NCBI RefSeq assembly: GCF_025766255.1
Contig: NW_026516668.1
Location: 1 to 64,000, forward strand
Origin: Zychaea mexicana
Taxonomy: Eukaryota; Mucoromycota; Mucoromycetes; Mucorales; Lichtheimiaceae
Reading direction: 5' to 3'
DNA length: 64,000 nucleotides
The notes below the pieces were generated by a model. It did no database searches and was not told the origin of the DNA. It worked only from the letters and a program-made list of their open reading frames with translations. Numbering within the stretch: position 1 is the stretch's first letter; each line of letters begins with the position of its first letter. Positions 38,886 through 50,909 of the stretch are shown here, in pieces. The translations under genes and the position numbers were made by a program.

Positions 38886-39123
38886 CTATATAAAGCGAGC
38901 AATTTCGCCTTTCTTTTTTCTCTTCTCTTCAGTTCGTTTTGGTACAGCTTTGGTCTGTAGTACAGATGCACTGCTCTGTGCCATGATCGGGTCATATGCT
39001 TGTGCTGGCGATTGTCAAGAGGATTCTGAGGATTGGCTGGATTCAGTGGTCCGCTCGGAGGAAATCTTTTGCAATGTACCAGTGGGAATGTGGACACGTA
39101 CCTTCGGGTATGTGGTGGGATAA
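38886..39123 (+). other. TATA-like box followed by a short frame (doubtful)
   Basis: TCTATATAAAG at 38886 is followed by a T/C-rich stretch and then a frame from ATG 38983 to the stop at 39123 (46 codons, Cys- and acidic-rich), with an A/T-rich tail after it. It lies inside a longer frame that starts at 38524. There is no domain and the composition is not clearly coding, so it could be chance. Confidence 0.2.
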
Positions 39124-40213
39124 TTAAAACGAACTTTTTATTTTTTATTAAACACAAATAAACAAAATGATAAACAAAATAAAACAATCTTTTTCTTTTC
39201 GCACTCTTCTCATAAACGTTTTGCCGCTTTATTTATTTTTTTTGCTTTGCCTTTTTTTCGTGTGCTTGACAAGTTCCTTAGTTTTTTGCCCACCCACAGC
39301 TCTGTACTAAACAAAGCGGGGAACAATCTGTATCGTAGCCGACAGTAACACGATCACAACGCGCTTTATCACACTTTGACACGCCTTTTCACCTTCTGTG
39401 ATCGCCTAAGTTGCGAAAATGATTGAAGATAAAAACTGTTACCGAGGATATGGTCCAGCCCTCGTTTGAAAGAAAGAGTTACCGACCAGTAAGCAAAAGA
39501 GGCAACACCAGAGCATACGCCAACAGACATGTACATATAATTGCCAGATCTGTAAATTGAAAGGTCTGTTTTCAGCTGCTCTCTTTTTGCACGTAGCTTA
39601 TCACAAAATCCTTTTGGTTTTCACCTGATTCAGATGCAGAAAATTGCGCCTGCTTTCAAAGCATGATTCTTGGACCAAACGTCACTTCCAAGAAACGTCA
39701 AGGAAGGCGATAAAGCTGCCGAAATAACCGCGCAAACAGCTCTTATGAATGTCAACCGCGTTGTAAACTCTTTGGTCTGCTCGAATTTGTGTCTTTATAA
39801 TGACGCCTGTATTATATATGTAGTTGTCAATGTGGTACGAAAACATGTGATGTTCACAGGTGCAACAGTAACGTATTTGCAGTATTCCTTCTATATGATG
39901 TGTTCACCTCAAACATTCTCTTATTTCACAAAAGTCTACAGAAAGGCGTTGTGCTCAAATCATTTTACGCGAATTTCTGAACTGTGTATACAATAGTACT
40001 TATAGTCATAACATTTTTGTCTCATCGCTTTTAGGACAAATGACTAATTATTTTATTATTCATAAGAGTATGAATGCAATATCATATAATAATGAGCCAG
40101 TGGAGATTAGAGTACGGGTTTTGTAGTTCACTATTAGGATATGTGCGGTTTTAAATATAGAGATAGATAGATAATGCATAGAAAACATAAAAGGCAAGAA
40201 CCAAGAGGCTTGA

Positions 40214-42056
40214 TCACCACATGAATTTTGAAGGAACGGTGCTTGATTCGAATGCGTCTTCAGATTCCGAGATACTTTCATCAAAACTACTATAGAATCC
40301 ACTACCATCAAGACCAAGGCTGCTGGCAGTTGTGTAAGACAACGACGACATGCTCCCGCTTTCCATATCACGGTAGTGATTAAGAAGGTTGGCAATGTAG
40401 GCGAACGCTTGCTCCCAGTCGCGCGAGGTGCTCATACTATCGGGCAGGACATACATTCGACATTCGAACAATGTCGTTTCTTCCAGGTAGCGGAGATCGT
40501 GCCTATTTAATGCCCTTTCGGTAAACTGCAGTGCCAAGCCAAGTGAGCCGACGTCAACTTGGCGCTCATCGTCGTCTGTGGGCGGATGCGACACGTGAAC
40601 AAAATAATCCAACGGTATTTCATACAAGGGAGGCCGTGTGTCTCTGAATTCAAAGTCGTAAAGTAACAGTCTAGTGCCATGCAAAGCGGCCCAGAAGCGC
40701 TCCCATTTCTGTTTGTTTTTCCTTGTCAGTTATAAGAATGTACACAAAGTATGATTAAGCGGAGAAAACAATTCACGTACGGGTGTAGCACGTCCACGAA
40801 TATACACAGTGATAAATCCGGCGTAAATGCATTTGTTGTCGAGCAATACTTGCGCACCATTGCTCATATAGGTACCATATATCACTAAAATTTGGCATGC
40901 AGGTGTAGATCCAAGCGTAATCCGTCGAAGGACCTTGTCACATGGTTGTACATATAACCTGAATTCTTCTTTTCCAAGACATGTTTCTCCTTGTAAATGT
41001 GTGCGAGTGCTGAATATGGACGGCTTTGGTTGGGTAAACACTTTAAGTGTGGCGGAAGTAGGCTGATCAATATCACTACATATTGGAATTGTTAACAAAA
41101 GTACAACAAAATATCTATACCCTCTGCGTGATTTTGTAAAGCTTACAATATGAACGTTTCATCGACATCGGCTTGAATGTTGTGTTTACCGCATTTTTCG
41201 GCTGCAACAGGGCCACCGGTGCAGATGCAATTATCCACTTGAACAGAGCATCGCAAATAGCATGCTATAAACACAAGTAGATCAATATAAGAGTAGGCAG
41301 AAGCAAGTGCTTTCTGCATTCGACTTACGTTTGGTCGCGTTTTGACTGACAATTTGAATGACTGATAAACCGCGTTTTGTAACGTTAGTATACGTCAGAG
41401 CTTTGATATCCAAGGGACGAATTAGGCGTGTGTATTTTACCTCGAAGATAGAATGCTGCTTTGGGAGCAGCAACACTAATTGGCTGTTGAACTAAAGGAC
41501 TGGAAAAAAGGAATCAATATTGTAACGCGCCGATCATTTTCAAGCCAAAATGACACCAAAGCCTTTTCCTTCAACTCACTTACAAAGTTTGACTTCGTGT
41601 CACAGGCTTGCGAAGTACAATTGATCCAGAGCAGTCCAACAATGGATGGCGTAAGCCTTCTGCCGATACTGGCTCTCTTTTGATCCATGCCAGCTTTTCG
41701 CCGGGTAGTTGATCCAAGGTATCACACGGTCCATTATAATGCACCACTGGATCTGACGATGCTCCTTTAGCTACCGTATGTGAATACTTCTTTGATAATC
41801 CCGTCAATGATCGCTTTGTTTCGGTAAACGATGATGAGGGCCCAATTCGTTTATGCGTAGGTGCGCCTAGTCTTATCTGCGTCCCAGCCGTAGAGAGCTG
41901 ATAAAATGATCTGCTGAAAAAGTTCCTGAACGATGCTGATGAGAGGCCTTTGCCTTTGATTGCAAGTGACGTGGATGTTGGACCCGCACCTAGTCGTCGA
42001 GATGACGGTGGGGATGCAGGCAGTAACGGATTCTTTACTGTTGGATAGTCTGGCAT
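40214..42056 (-). CDS. Anillin-like C2/AHD-PH domain protein
   Basis: Six exons: 42056-41584, 41499-41441, 41400-41329, 41264-41147, 41075-40781 and 40708-40214, 503 residues. Residues 1-160 are basic, Ser/Pro-rich and probably disordered. Residues about 170-370 form a beta-rich C2-like segment (GLSVIQIVSQNATK, DETFIFDIDQPTS, CIYAGFITVYIRG). A PH domain follows (about 340-460: PKWERFWAALHGTRLLLYDFE, PLYEIPLDYF). This order, a C2-like block ending in a hydrophobic strand joined to a PH domain, is that of the anillin homology region of Mid1/Mid2/Bud4-type cytokinesis scaffolds. The protein is short and lacks an obvious actin/myosin region. Start: an upstream in-frame GTG at 42074 was passed over for the first ATG. 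The anillin link is inferred from architecture. Confidence 0.65.
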
Positions 42057-42305
42057 ATATGTGGATATCTGCACAAGGCGAGCCAGTTACGGTTAGGGAT
42101 AGAAAGGGTGGGTGGAGGAAAAGGAGAGGAATTGACAATTCCCGATACTGAGAAAAAAGTGTAAAGATTAAAAAGTACCCGAACATATGCATATCAGAAC
42201 AGGAACGCATCGGAATTTTTTTAACAATATTATAACTACTATATTATGATCTTGTCTAAAAAGTATGTTGTACTCTTTTCTCTCTCCCTCACTCTTCTTA
42301 CTATA

Positions 42306-45245
42306 TTAACGTAGCAGCCGTTCGCATGTGATCGCTGCTAATGATGCGCCCATACCGAGTAGTCCTTGGAGCATAAACCGTGGTGCGAAAATCTTCCATG
42401 TCATCAAATGCCGCCGCAGGATAAGCACAAATATGGCCGACAGAAACGTTGGTATGGATTGCAGCGTCAATAGAAGATATATTGACAACTGCCGTCTAAC
42501 CAATGTCAACGGACTTTCTGAAAGCAGTACCAGCCAGCTCAACCAGGTAACAATGTGACCAGACAGCGTAGATAGGGCAACCAGGGTCGCACCTCCATAG
42601 TAGTTCATATCGTCGAATCCAATAAATGCTGCTTTCCAAGGTAGCGATGTGAAGGTGGCTTGATGCGCGGTGACAAAAAACAGATGTTGTCCAATCACAT
42701 AGAGCAAGGCAAGCCGGGTATAGATCGTCGAAGGATGTTGGTGGCGCGTCAAAAGGTCGATCAGCGGAGGCACACTCAGGATTATGGTGCTTCCCAGGGG
42801 TCGCTGGAGCATAGCCAGCATCACACTCCACATGGTCAACAGCAACCAACTACACGATTTGCGATTTGATTTGAATGTCATGAGTGCGTATATTGTGGTG
42901 GAGGAGGTAAACGCGTACACAGCACGTGGTGCATAGACATCCAGTGCTTTGATGAGCGTTGTAATAGCGGCCGGTGACAGCTGTACTTCTGGCCCCTCGG
43001 GAGAGTTTTGATATATATCAGCCACTTGCCGTACGAAAACAACAAGAAGCGAGAAGCAATATAAGAATCCAGATATTGTAGGCCGGTTTACATGCTGAAT
43101 AAAAAATCGCGGCAAGATATAGGCGATTAAGACAGCGTTGACCAAGATGTAACACAGCATTGCGCCTGAATCGTCTCCAAATTTGAGGTACCCGTTATGA
43201 ATGTAGCTGCAGTGTGGGAACTGTTCTTCACGGCATTGCCCGGTCAGGCCAGTCAATCTGATCCACACCAAAACAAGGATAGGTGCTGATAGAGTCGTTT
43301 TGAATGCGGTTACTGGAGTAGCAGTGCTGGGTAAGGAACGGAGAAGCCATGGGGTGCATAATGTAGCAGCGATAAACCGTGTTCCTCGGTCTTCCCAAAT
43401 GACAAAGCTGTTGGATGCCAGAGTGAATGCATGAATCAAGGCACCAACCACCAGAGATATCCAATCCAAAGAGACCGCCATATGCTGATTGGTTGTTGTA
43501 CTAGGCCTGTTTGACATGATCAGGAACAATACAGCAAGAGCAATGCAGTTTGCCGCAACCAAGCCATCACCTATTTCCATTTTTTCAAACCAGCCATGAA
43601 CCTGAGCACTCTGGAACGCAAGCATTCCGACCAATCCGACTGTAAGTGTGGTGAACCAAATGATGGCCGTGTGTTGTACGGAAATCGTTGGTCTGTGCAA
43701 AAACGTCACGAATAGGGTTGCACAAGATGTCATCGCCAATATGACTATGCCGACAACCATAGATCCAACGTCAAATTGTGCCCAAATGGCATCGCAGTAC
43801 TTGATCGTGCTCATAAGAAATGCGTCATACTCGAATAAAATCTGCTCGATCAAGTCGATATTGTCACCATGTATGTTGGTGAACATCCGTTCGGCGCTCC
43901 ACAGGTGTTGATAGATAGGTGAAAGTGAGGCTGGGGCAAATCCAGGGTGTTGTGTATGATGCCAGTACGTTTCGAGATATTTGTGAACTTGAAGTGCATT
44001 TCGTCGGAGCTGTTGTGCCATGTGAAGCAGTACTTGACTTTTTGTTGCTGGCAAAACTGACTGGGTGTCGGGTATCAAGACATCCGGAAGAATAGCACCA
44101 AGGTTGCCGAATGGTATAGGCACACCAAGCAAATATGCCAACGTTGGCACTAGATGAATTTGTGATGCAATCGGATGTTCTGTAGCATCGTATCCTAGTC
44201 GTTCGACAATATCCTGAATAGAATAACCAAGCTTTTCCGTTCTTGAGCGGTGGATTCGACGGAAAAGGTCTTGATAATACGGGTCGCTCAACGTGAGCGG
44301 CCGCTCGGAATACAGAAACAACCCGCTCATCAGCTCCTCCACGCTTTCACCACCGTGATCGCCTTCAACTGACATCCCATGATCACCCATGACAACAAGT
44401 AGCGTATCCTTGTCAACATATTCTACAAGCCGTTCAATCACGTCATTCATTTGCGACAATTTGCTGGCCATATTCGGATGTGAAGGGCCGTAGGTGTGAC
44501 CGCAATGGTCGACGCCTAAAAAGTGCGCAATAGCCACCTGCCAATCTGGCTGATCTGTCATGATAGGCCACAAATGAGAGAGAATACGGTTGTCGACTGT
44601 GTGAAGATCGAACATTTTGAAACTGTCGCTCTCGAATGTCCTGTTCCGGTCGTCAAATACTTCGGGGAATAAGTTGACCCATGTGTCATCGCCCATGAAA
44701 AAAATGCTATTGAAGCGTTGGCGTACGTGTCGCAAAAGATTATCCTCGTTAACGGCTGATGAGGCAAAATTAGCACCGGCGTCGATAAACGTAGGTAGTG
44801 ATCCAGTCATTAGCCCTTTGACTCGTTGCATTGTTGTTGTCGGCGGATCGGCGCGAAACTGGTATAGTAGCGAGGACGACGGGCTACTGCGGTGAAGCTT
44901 GTCAATGATTGGCAGACGATTAAGATAATATTGCTCTTTTCCGGGCATCGGTGTCAGAAAGTCAAATCGAAGAGCATCAATGACGATTACAATTACGCGA
45001 TCGAACGATGGTTTTGCCGGAATAGTGGATGGATGGTCGGCTACTCGTCTATTGTTGTCATTGCTGCTGTTGGAGTCATCAGGAAACAGTGGAAATTGTT
45101 CCCATACATCGTTATGAGTGGCTTGAATGTCGAGCGTTTGTCGAGTCAGCAAGAAGCCTTTCAGGAAAAAATAGAGACCGAACCCTTGAAGACACGTCAA
45201 AGATATAAGTATAAATGCTAAGGATGGACGAAATAACTTTGACAT
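42306..45245 (-). CDS. GPI13: GPI ethanolamine phosphate transferase 3 (Gpi13/PIG-O)
   Basis: A single 979-codon exon, the longest uninterrupted housekeeping gene here. In the ER it adds ethanolamine phosphate to the third mannose of the GPI anchor, the link that later joins the protein. Residues 10-30 form the N-terminal membrane anchor. Residues about 80-330 form the luminal alkaline-phosphatase-like catalytic domain: RVIVIVIDALRFDFL with the metal Asp, MTGSLPTFIDAG, FLGVDHCGHTYGPSHP and MGDHGMSVEGDHGGES. More than ten hydrophobic helices fill the C-terminal half. Key metal ligands are intact. The N-glycosylated type II topology and length match yeast Gpi13 and human PIG-O rather than Mcd4 or Gpi7. 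A TATATAGG-like sequence lies about 125 bases 5'. Confidence 0.93.
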   Translation of the reverse strand: MSKLFRPSLAFILISLTCLQGFGLYFFLKGFLLTRQTLDIQATHNDVWEQFPLFPDDSNSSNDNNRRVADHPSTIPAKPSFDRVIVIVIDALRFDFLTPMPGKEQYYLNRLPIIDKLHRSSPSSSLLYQFRADPPTTTMQRVKGLMTGSLPTFIDAGANFASSAVNEDNLLRHVRQRFNSIFFMGDDTWVNLFPEVFDDRNRTFESDSFKMFDLHTVDNRILSHLWPIMTDQPDWQVAIAHFLGVDHCGHTYGPSHPNMASKLSQMNDVIERLVEYVDKDTLLVVMGDHGMSVEGDHGGESVEELMSGLFLYSERPLTLSDPYYQDLFRRIHRSRTEKLGYSIQDIVERLGYDATEHPIASQIHLVPTLAYLLGVPIPFGNLGAILPDVLIPDTQSVLPATKSQVLLHMAQQLRRNALQVHKYLETYWHHTQHPGFAPASLSPIYQHLWSAERMFTNIHGDNIDLIEQILFEYDAFLMSTIKYCDAIWAQFDVGSMVVGIVILAMTSCATLFVTFLHRPTISVQHTAIIWFTTLTVGLVGMLAFQSAQVHGWFEKMEIGDGLVAANCIALAVLFLIMSNRPSTTTNQHMAVSLDWISLVVGALIHAFTLASNSFVIWEDRGTRFIAATLCTPWLLRSLPSTATPVTAFKTTLSAPILVLVWIRLTGLTGQCREEQFPHCSYIHNGYLKFGDDSGAMLCYILVNAVLIAYILPRFFIQHVNRPTISGFLYCFSLLVVFVRQVADIYQNSPEGPEVQLSPAAITTLIKALDVYAPRAVYAFTSSTTIYALMTFKSNRKSCSWLLLTMWSVMLAMLQRPLGSTIILSVPPLIDLLTRHQHPSTIYTRLALLYVIGQHLFFVTAHQATFTSLPWKAAFIGFDDMNYYGGATLVALSTLSGHIVTWLSWLVLLSESPLTLVRRQLSIYLLLTLQSIPTFLSAIFVLILRRHLMTWKIFAPRFMLQGLLGMGASLAAITCERLLR

Positions 45246-46410
45246 TTTGTGTCCTCCCTAAGCAACAGACCACCAAGCTGGAAACGCGTGCTTCAAGTTC
45301 CTGGGTAGAATTAAGATAAAACGTCGCTGGACTTGGAATAGCGCTTGTTCAGGAACACAACAATTTTAACCTTATATAGGCTGGAGTAAGATATGAAGTG
45401 GCAAGCCCCACGTACAGGAAGAAGCCGGCTAGCAACGATATTGACCGCTAATGTCTATCAGATCTTTTGAGCTTTATCAGATAAGAACAACAAGAAGTAC
45501 CCGAGTTGGGCTGATGTAAATATACATTTGGATCTTCTGCAACGTGGGAAAAGAGTGATAGGGAGGAGATAGAGCCATTGGTGTCATCGCCGAGCAATAT
45601 AAAGTGAGGAACTCTGAAAACTTAGCTGAAGGACTAACGAGTCTTTTTAGTCGAAGGTAAAAGTCAGTAGCAGAGCCATTCCTCTAGCAATGGTGCCGAC
45701 CATCCTTGGTGCTAGTGCCAAAGGTCCTAACTTGCTGTTATTTTTCGATACCAGTTTCCTTAGATGTTTTTTATCGCCATCAGCAGGCCCTTTAGCTTCA
45801 TTTTTGGGAATACCAGCGGTGCATTTGTAGTAGTGATCACAGCCAGTAATTGCTTTTCCGAGTGGCACCGATAAGAACATTATCAACAAGGCGTCAATAT
45901 TATCCCAATTACTACCGTCAGCAGCGACGCCGCCAGCTGAGCACGGGTATCAGCGGGAGGGCCTAGAACAGCTGGGGTAAGCGCATATTAAAGCCTAAGA
46001 ATACGGTCACTTGCCAAATAGAGAGTACGTAGAGACCGAACAAGTTAAACATGAGAATATAGGCATATGCTGTGGTAAGAGCTGCTTTGGTTATATCACT
46101 TGCTGTTTCCTTGTGTAACCCAAGAAAGAATGATGAATAACTCTACGATCAGGCAGATGTTTATAAGAACTGGCGAAAGAAAAAGGGCTCGTCATACAAA
46201 TTACTAAATAATAATCATCAATGCTCTTAATGGACGAGCACTTGTATCTGTAATGCATAGCACTGCTGCATTTGCATACCACCTTGATCAATAAAAAAGA
46301 GAAAGAGCCGCAATGCTACATTTGTCCCTCAGTGACTTGCTTTTTTTAACCACTTTTTCCATCCCGCTTCCTTTACTTTTTTTTTCGCTTGACACATCGC
46401 CACTGAAACC
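45246..46410. other. Divergent intergenic region with a possible membrane-protein remnant
   Basis: Promoter space of GPI13 (-) at the left and of RPB5 (+) at the right, where T/C-rich runs occur at 46320-46385. The middle carries the weak remnant listed next. Confidence 0.45.
45655..46140 (-). pseudogene. Possible decayed multi-pass membrane protein fragment
   Basis: On the minus strand three neighbouring frames each read as hydrophobic, membrane-like protein: about 46125-45975 (LMFNLFGLYVLSIWQ), then about 45965-45885 in another frame (AASLLTVVIGIILTP), then 45889-45647 (LLIMFLSVPLGKA ... MVGTIARGMALLLTF). Stops and frame shifts separate them and I found no splice sites that join them well. 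This could be a broken transporter gene or a chance run of hydrophobic codons. No family is named. Confidence 0.25.
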
Positions 46411-47654
46411 ATGGATTCCGGCAGCAGCAACGAGGCAACACGATTGTGGCGAGTGTACCGTACAGCACACCAAATGGTGCACGACCGAGTATGTTTATTC
46501 TTAATCAGCTGAAAAACTCAATTTCGGAAACGATCTGTTGGTTAATGTTGTATTATAAAAATTAAAAGGGTTACCTCGTGTCGCAAGCCGAACTTGATAT
46601 TGAACTCGAAGCGTTCAAGCGTCAATTTGCTCCCACCGGCGATGTTGAGTACGATAGACTCTTCTGTCTCATTTTCAAGATTTAATCACTGGAGCAACAA
46701 TAACGACAAGATTGAAAACTAATTCTTTCTTTTAATCCATCAACGAATCTATTAGTCGTGATACGCTGACATTTGTCGTTCAAAAGAAGGATGATCCTAC
46801 CGATCAGTTATTATTATTCTTTCCTAAGGACAAGTCGGTTGGTGTGAAGCCTTTGCGAACGTAAGTAGTATTAAAGGAGTGTAAAAAGGCTCAAGAATAC
46901 GACTTGGACCTACGACTGCGTAAAATTGTAAAAGGCGATGCTAAACATGCCAACCGGGTGCTTACTTTCAACTTGTAGATATGTTGAACGTATGGCACAG
47001 CAACAAATTCCCAAGGGTATCTGTATTTATCAACAGACCATGACCTCGTCAGCAAATAAGGTAATTTTAAAAAGAGAAGGATGTGATCTGATATATCGGC
47101 CCATGATGATGCTCAATAGCTAACAACGACAACAAAAGGTCATTCAATCCCTTCCTTCGAAACATACTCTTGAATCCTTCCAAGAAAACGAACTGCTTGT
47201 AAACATTACCCATCACGTTCTGGTACCTAGACATGAGGTGCTGACCAGCGAAGAGAAGGCAGCGCTCTTACAAAGATAGTAAGTTGGATGGAAAGGGAGA
47301 AAATAGATTTGAAAAAACGCTATTGTAAGCGATCGTCATACTAGGGATCGGCAACTAACTTGCGTTCCCAACTAATTATAGTCGATTGAAGGAGACACAG
47401 TTACCACGCATTCAGCATTCTGATCCTGTAGCACGATACTATGGTTTGAAGCGCGGTCAGGTAAGGATTTTGGAAGAAAGGCTCTATGGTTTTTCTGAGG
47501 ATGGCATATATCATAATGGGCTTTCATGCAGTAGCATAAAAAAGAAGAGAGATCTTGCTAACTTAATTGCTGTATTATATATCATTAGGTCGTCAAAATT
47601 CTACGTGAGAGTGAAACTGCTGGTCGTTATGTCAGTTACCGTCTGTGCATATAA
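46411..47654 (+). CDS. RPB5: RNA polymerase I/II/III shared subunit Rpb5 (ABC27)
   Basis: Seven exons: 46411-46488, 46569-46648, 46756-46860, 46979-47060, 47139-47278, 47382-47460 and 47589-47654, 209 residues, the usual Rpb5 length. Rpb5 is the jaw subunit common to all three nuclear RNA polymerases. Seen in order: N-terminal jaw domain ([22 protein letters not shown], then [13 protein letters not shown]), [27 protein letters not shown], and the conserved C-terminal assembly domain ([59 protein letters not shown], split by two introns). Six introns leave no exon longer than 140 bases, so it is easily missed by open-frame searches. All exon phases agree. The assignment is firm. Confidence 0.95.
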
Positions 47655-50600
47655 TTGAATTTCATTTTTATTTCTCGCTCTCTTTCTCTCCATTACTTCC
47701 ACCCTTTGCTCCATTCGTACATGTATAATTTTCGCATTAAAAACCTCCACAATCACGCACAAATTTGAAAACAACATATCCACTGTGGTTTTTTTTGCAG
47801 CTGTAAAAACGGGATTTATACCTCGTTATTACAGTACTGTGTGGAATAATATATGCAGTGAATGGCAAGTTGCCTTAAAAGCATGATGTGACGCTGTTAT
47901 AAAACGACTACACAAGAATCATCTTTATCTTTGAAAAATACAGCAGTGCGTGTTTACAAATCGTTGAAGAACAATACAGCCAACCATACTATCGCATGTT
48001 GAATTGCGAGTTGCATGATGTTGTCATAACGATACATTCTATGCTCAACGACTGAGTACAAAACGACATTTTTCTGGAAGAGCAAGGATCCGGTTAAATC
48101 GTAATGTTTAGAGCGAATCTAAGCGGTATACCAACAGTGTGGGGCTTGTACTTTGACCTCTTACGTTTTTTATAATTATCATGGATCCTTCCATGTCAGT
48201 TTATCAAGCGCTGGAAATGTTGGAGCATATTATCCGATGATGTCTGGCTCGGCTACGGTGGTTCCTATTTCGAACGCTTGCAATTGTAAAGGTTGTTTAT
48301 GACGCTGAGAACCGACATGATAACAGGCAAGCTAATAAAGTTATAATAAGTCGGTCTTGATTTTCCAGATAGTATCGATAAGCCGTTCATGATATCCAAA
48401 ATGTTTCTTATTTAGCGGGTAAATAGTATAGTTTTTAGCTCGATGCTTAGAAATGCTGCGGACAACGGATTACAGTAGATCATTCTTACATGCGCCAAGA
48501 AGAGTAAGGATACCGACGAGATTTATCGTGTAAGTGCTAAAATAGTGTATGACTCCTTCTAGCACAGGAATATCTATTACTTAAGGGAGTACACCTCAAG
48601 ACAATAGAGTAAAACACAATAATGCCTCAGTTGTCTACTAAAAAAAGTATTACAGCCTACTCAAGAATCTTCCAGTTATGTACACGATAATCCTTTGAAG
48701 AGCGCCGATATTGTCTGTTATTTAAATCTAATTCTAACATAGGCTTTGTTTTGTATAATTCATACGCCTTCGTTGCACAGTGACAAGAGCGTAGTAAGTG
48801 CTTTGCTTTGGATCCGATACAGCAAAAGTCTATATCAAATTCATTTTCAGCAAAACCATGATGGCGACACGTATTGTAGCACTAATAATGTCAAGCCGAG
48901 TCGATTGCTGGTGGCTTTATCAACAGCCACGCCTCCTAGTCAATAAGTAAGTGATCTTTGAAACGTTACAAGCAGTGATGTATCATAACAGAATTGGGCA
49001 AGAATCTTGTATGCGCTCTTCCTTTTGCGATGGCACCGATATGTTGATTATTGCTGTATATGTAGCAATGGCGGCTGATTGGGAGGATAATAGCAGCAGC
49101 GATGACTTAATTATGGAATCCAAGCAAGGACAGTTTTTGGTGCATCGCTTATTTTCTTCGTACTATTGTATTAAACCAGTACATTTGACTCGTTATCTTA
49201 TAACGCTCTGAAGCTGTATGATAATCCGTTATTTTATGTCACTTTTAACAGAATACACCCCGCCAATGCGATGCTCCTGATGTTGACGGTGGCCGTGTTT
49301 GAGATTCTAGTATGTTTCGCGTGCTGAGTACAGTAACAACCATGCTTATTAAACAAAAAGGGCACTCACGTATGTAGACCGATTACGCCTTCTTGCAGCT
49401 TTTTTTTTCAACACAATAGCACGGTCCGTGCGTTGTAGAGCAGTCAAAAGTTATCTAAGTTTTGTATGTGGAATGGATACCCCAATTAAGTGCATATGAT
49501 ACACAAAGTAAATCGCTATGCGGACTAGTGTCTGTCAGATAATTTCTTTCTGTGCTAAACTTGTAAAAAGGGGCACTGCACAGCGAAACTTCTTACAAAA
49601 GATTAACAGCGATTGTTCTTTATATTACGCTCATTATCTTTATTGTTATTGAGGAAAAAATATGGAAAAAAAAACGGCAATAGCTGGACCATTCACCCTC
49701 GACGTACCACACCACGGTGAAAGCAAGACATTCAACGATTGCCCATCGTCAGAGTTCATGCTCACTAGCGGCGCTGTTGCTGCTTCCTTTTTCAGATTGG
49801 TGGACAATCTTCATGAAGCGAAAACCCCCAGAAAATATCCAACGTTTTGACAGTCAGCAAACAAGAGGTTTTACATTTCAGTCTTGATTTTCAGCGACTT
49901 GCGGAGTTGCTCCTGACACTAATGGCGCAACAGAAGGCAATAGATGAAAAGAAGAAGGGTGGGGTTAGTAGACAAATAGTCGCACAGTCCTCGAGAAGTC
50001 AAATATGCAGCAGCAAGGCTTGTGTCACCCTGCAGCACCTATTTTATCTTGCGGGGTGTACTCTTGATCGATACTGTGCTTTAACTCGCTTATTGTGGAA
50101 AGACGAGCACAACATGCTTTGGAATGTCAGCACAACGCCACGCATAGGCCGGCTACAAGGAGGTCTCGAGGGTATAAAAGAAGGTACCAATAGGGAAGCA
50201 CGGTTGGGAATGATGGGGAAGGAAGGGTACCGGGCTTGATAAAAGCAACAGGGTCGTACGTCGATGTGCGTGCTCTGGGAAGAACTAACATAGGCGACAA
50301 TATGCTATTTCTGCAGCATGCTTCTATTGACAAGAACAACAGAGTATGTAGCTAAAAACTACAGTCATTGTATAAGCGGCAGGATCCAGCTAATAACTGG
50401 GTTACTCGCTTCCAAAGAATATCCAATCGAATTACTATCAAGTTGCATTAATACTTTCTTAATTTGTCTGTGTGCCATATAAGTTAGTACATATTTCATT
50501 GTGACATGTACCGGTAGTAGAAGGCTACAGTAATATTTAAGTGTGTTTGAACGCTCCACCTGTTGTCGCCACTATCATTGATATTTACTCCTCCTTGTTT

Positions 50601-50909
50601 GAGACAAAAAAGATATTAAAATTTTTTCTTCTACGATATGGAACATGTTGTGAGAAAAGAATAGATGAAAAGAACGGGGGATACGTACAGAAACAAATGA
50701 AGATATGTGTGCGATATATTCCATTATTTGGGTACGTGATATAGATAGGGCATCATCTCTTTAAGGGGAAAAGTAAAGTTTTTTGGGGGCTCTTTGTCAA
50801 GGTTGTTTCATGGCGAGCAGAGTGGGTATATATGGCTTTTCCTTATCTTTTCAAACAATAGATGATCTAGGAGGATAGGGAGGAGACGACAACACAGTTC
50901 TTGTGCTTA
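47655..50909. other. Gene-poor 3.2-kb region with dispersed repeat
   Basis: 3' flank of RPB5, then AT-rich sequence with only short frames. Some pieces at about 47930-48060 and 48950-49211 have coding-like composition but are broken and unrecognised. The repeat copy B is listed separately. The right end is the 3' flank of the NIPA-type gene. Confidence 0.5.
49660..50340 (+). repeat. Dispersed repeat, copy B (inverted relative to copy A)
   Basis: Partner of 22236-22945, in opposite orientation about 27 kb away. In this copy two frames remain on the plus strand: 49662-49850, and 49847-50239 (130 codons), which carries LLTLMAQQKAIDEKKK and ends GIKEGTNREARLGMMGKEG. A TATAAAAG box lies at about 50173. 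Compared with copy A there are single-base insertions or deletions (for example a longer T run near 49788) that change frame, so both copies are decayed. No gene family was recognised. Confidence 0.75.

Larger units (their letters stand above)
35696..40213. other. Gene-poor 4.5-kb region
   Basis: No intact gene is firmly supported. It contains F-box/LRR-like remnants (listed separately), a doubtful short frame near 38995-39123 behind a TATA-like box, and otherwise AT-rich unique sequence. The far right part (39124-40213) is the 3' flank of the anillin-like gene. Confidence 0.5.

Noticed and set aside
38524..39123. 199-codon plus-strand frame
   Set aside because: Composition (many Cys, His and Ser without pattern) and lack of any domain suggest chance; only a weak TATA-like box supports expression.
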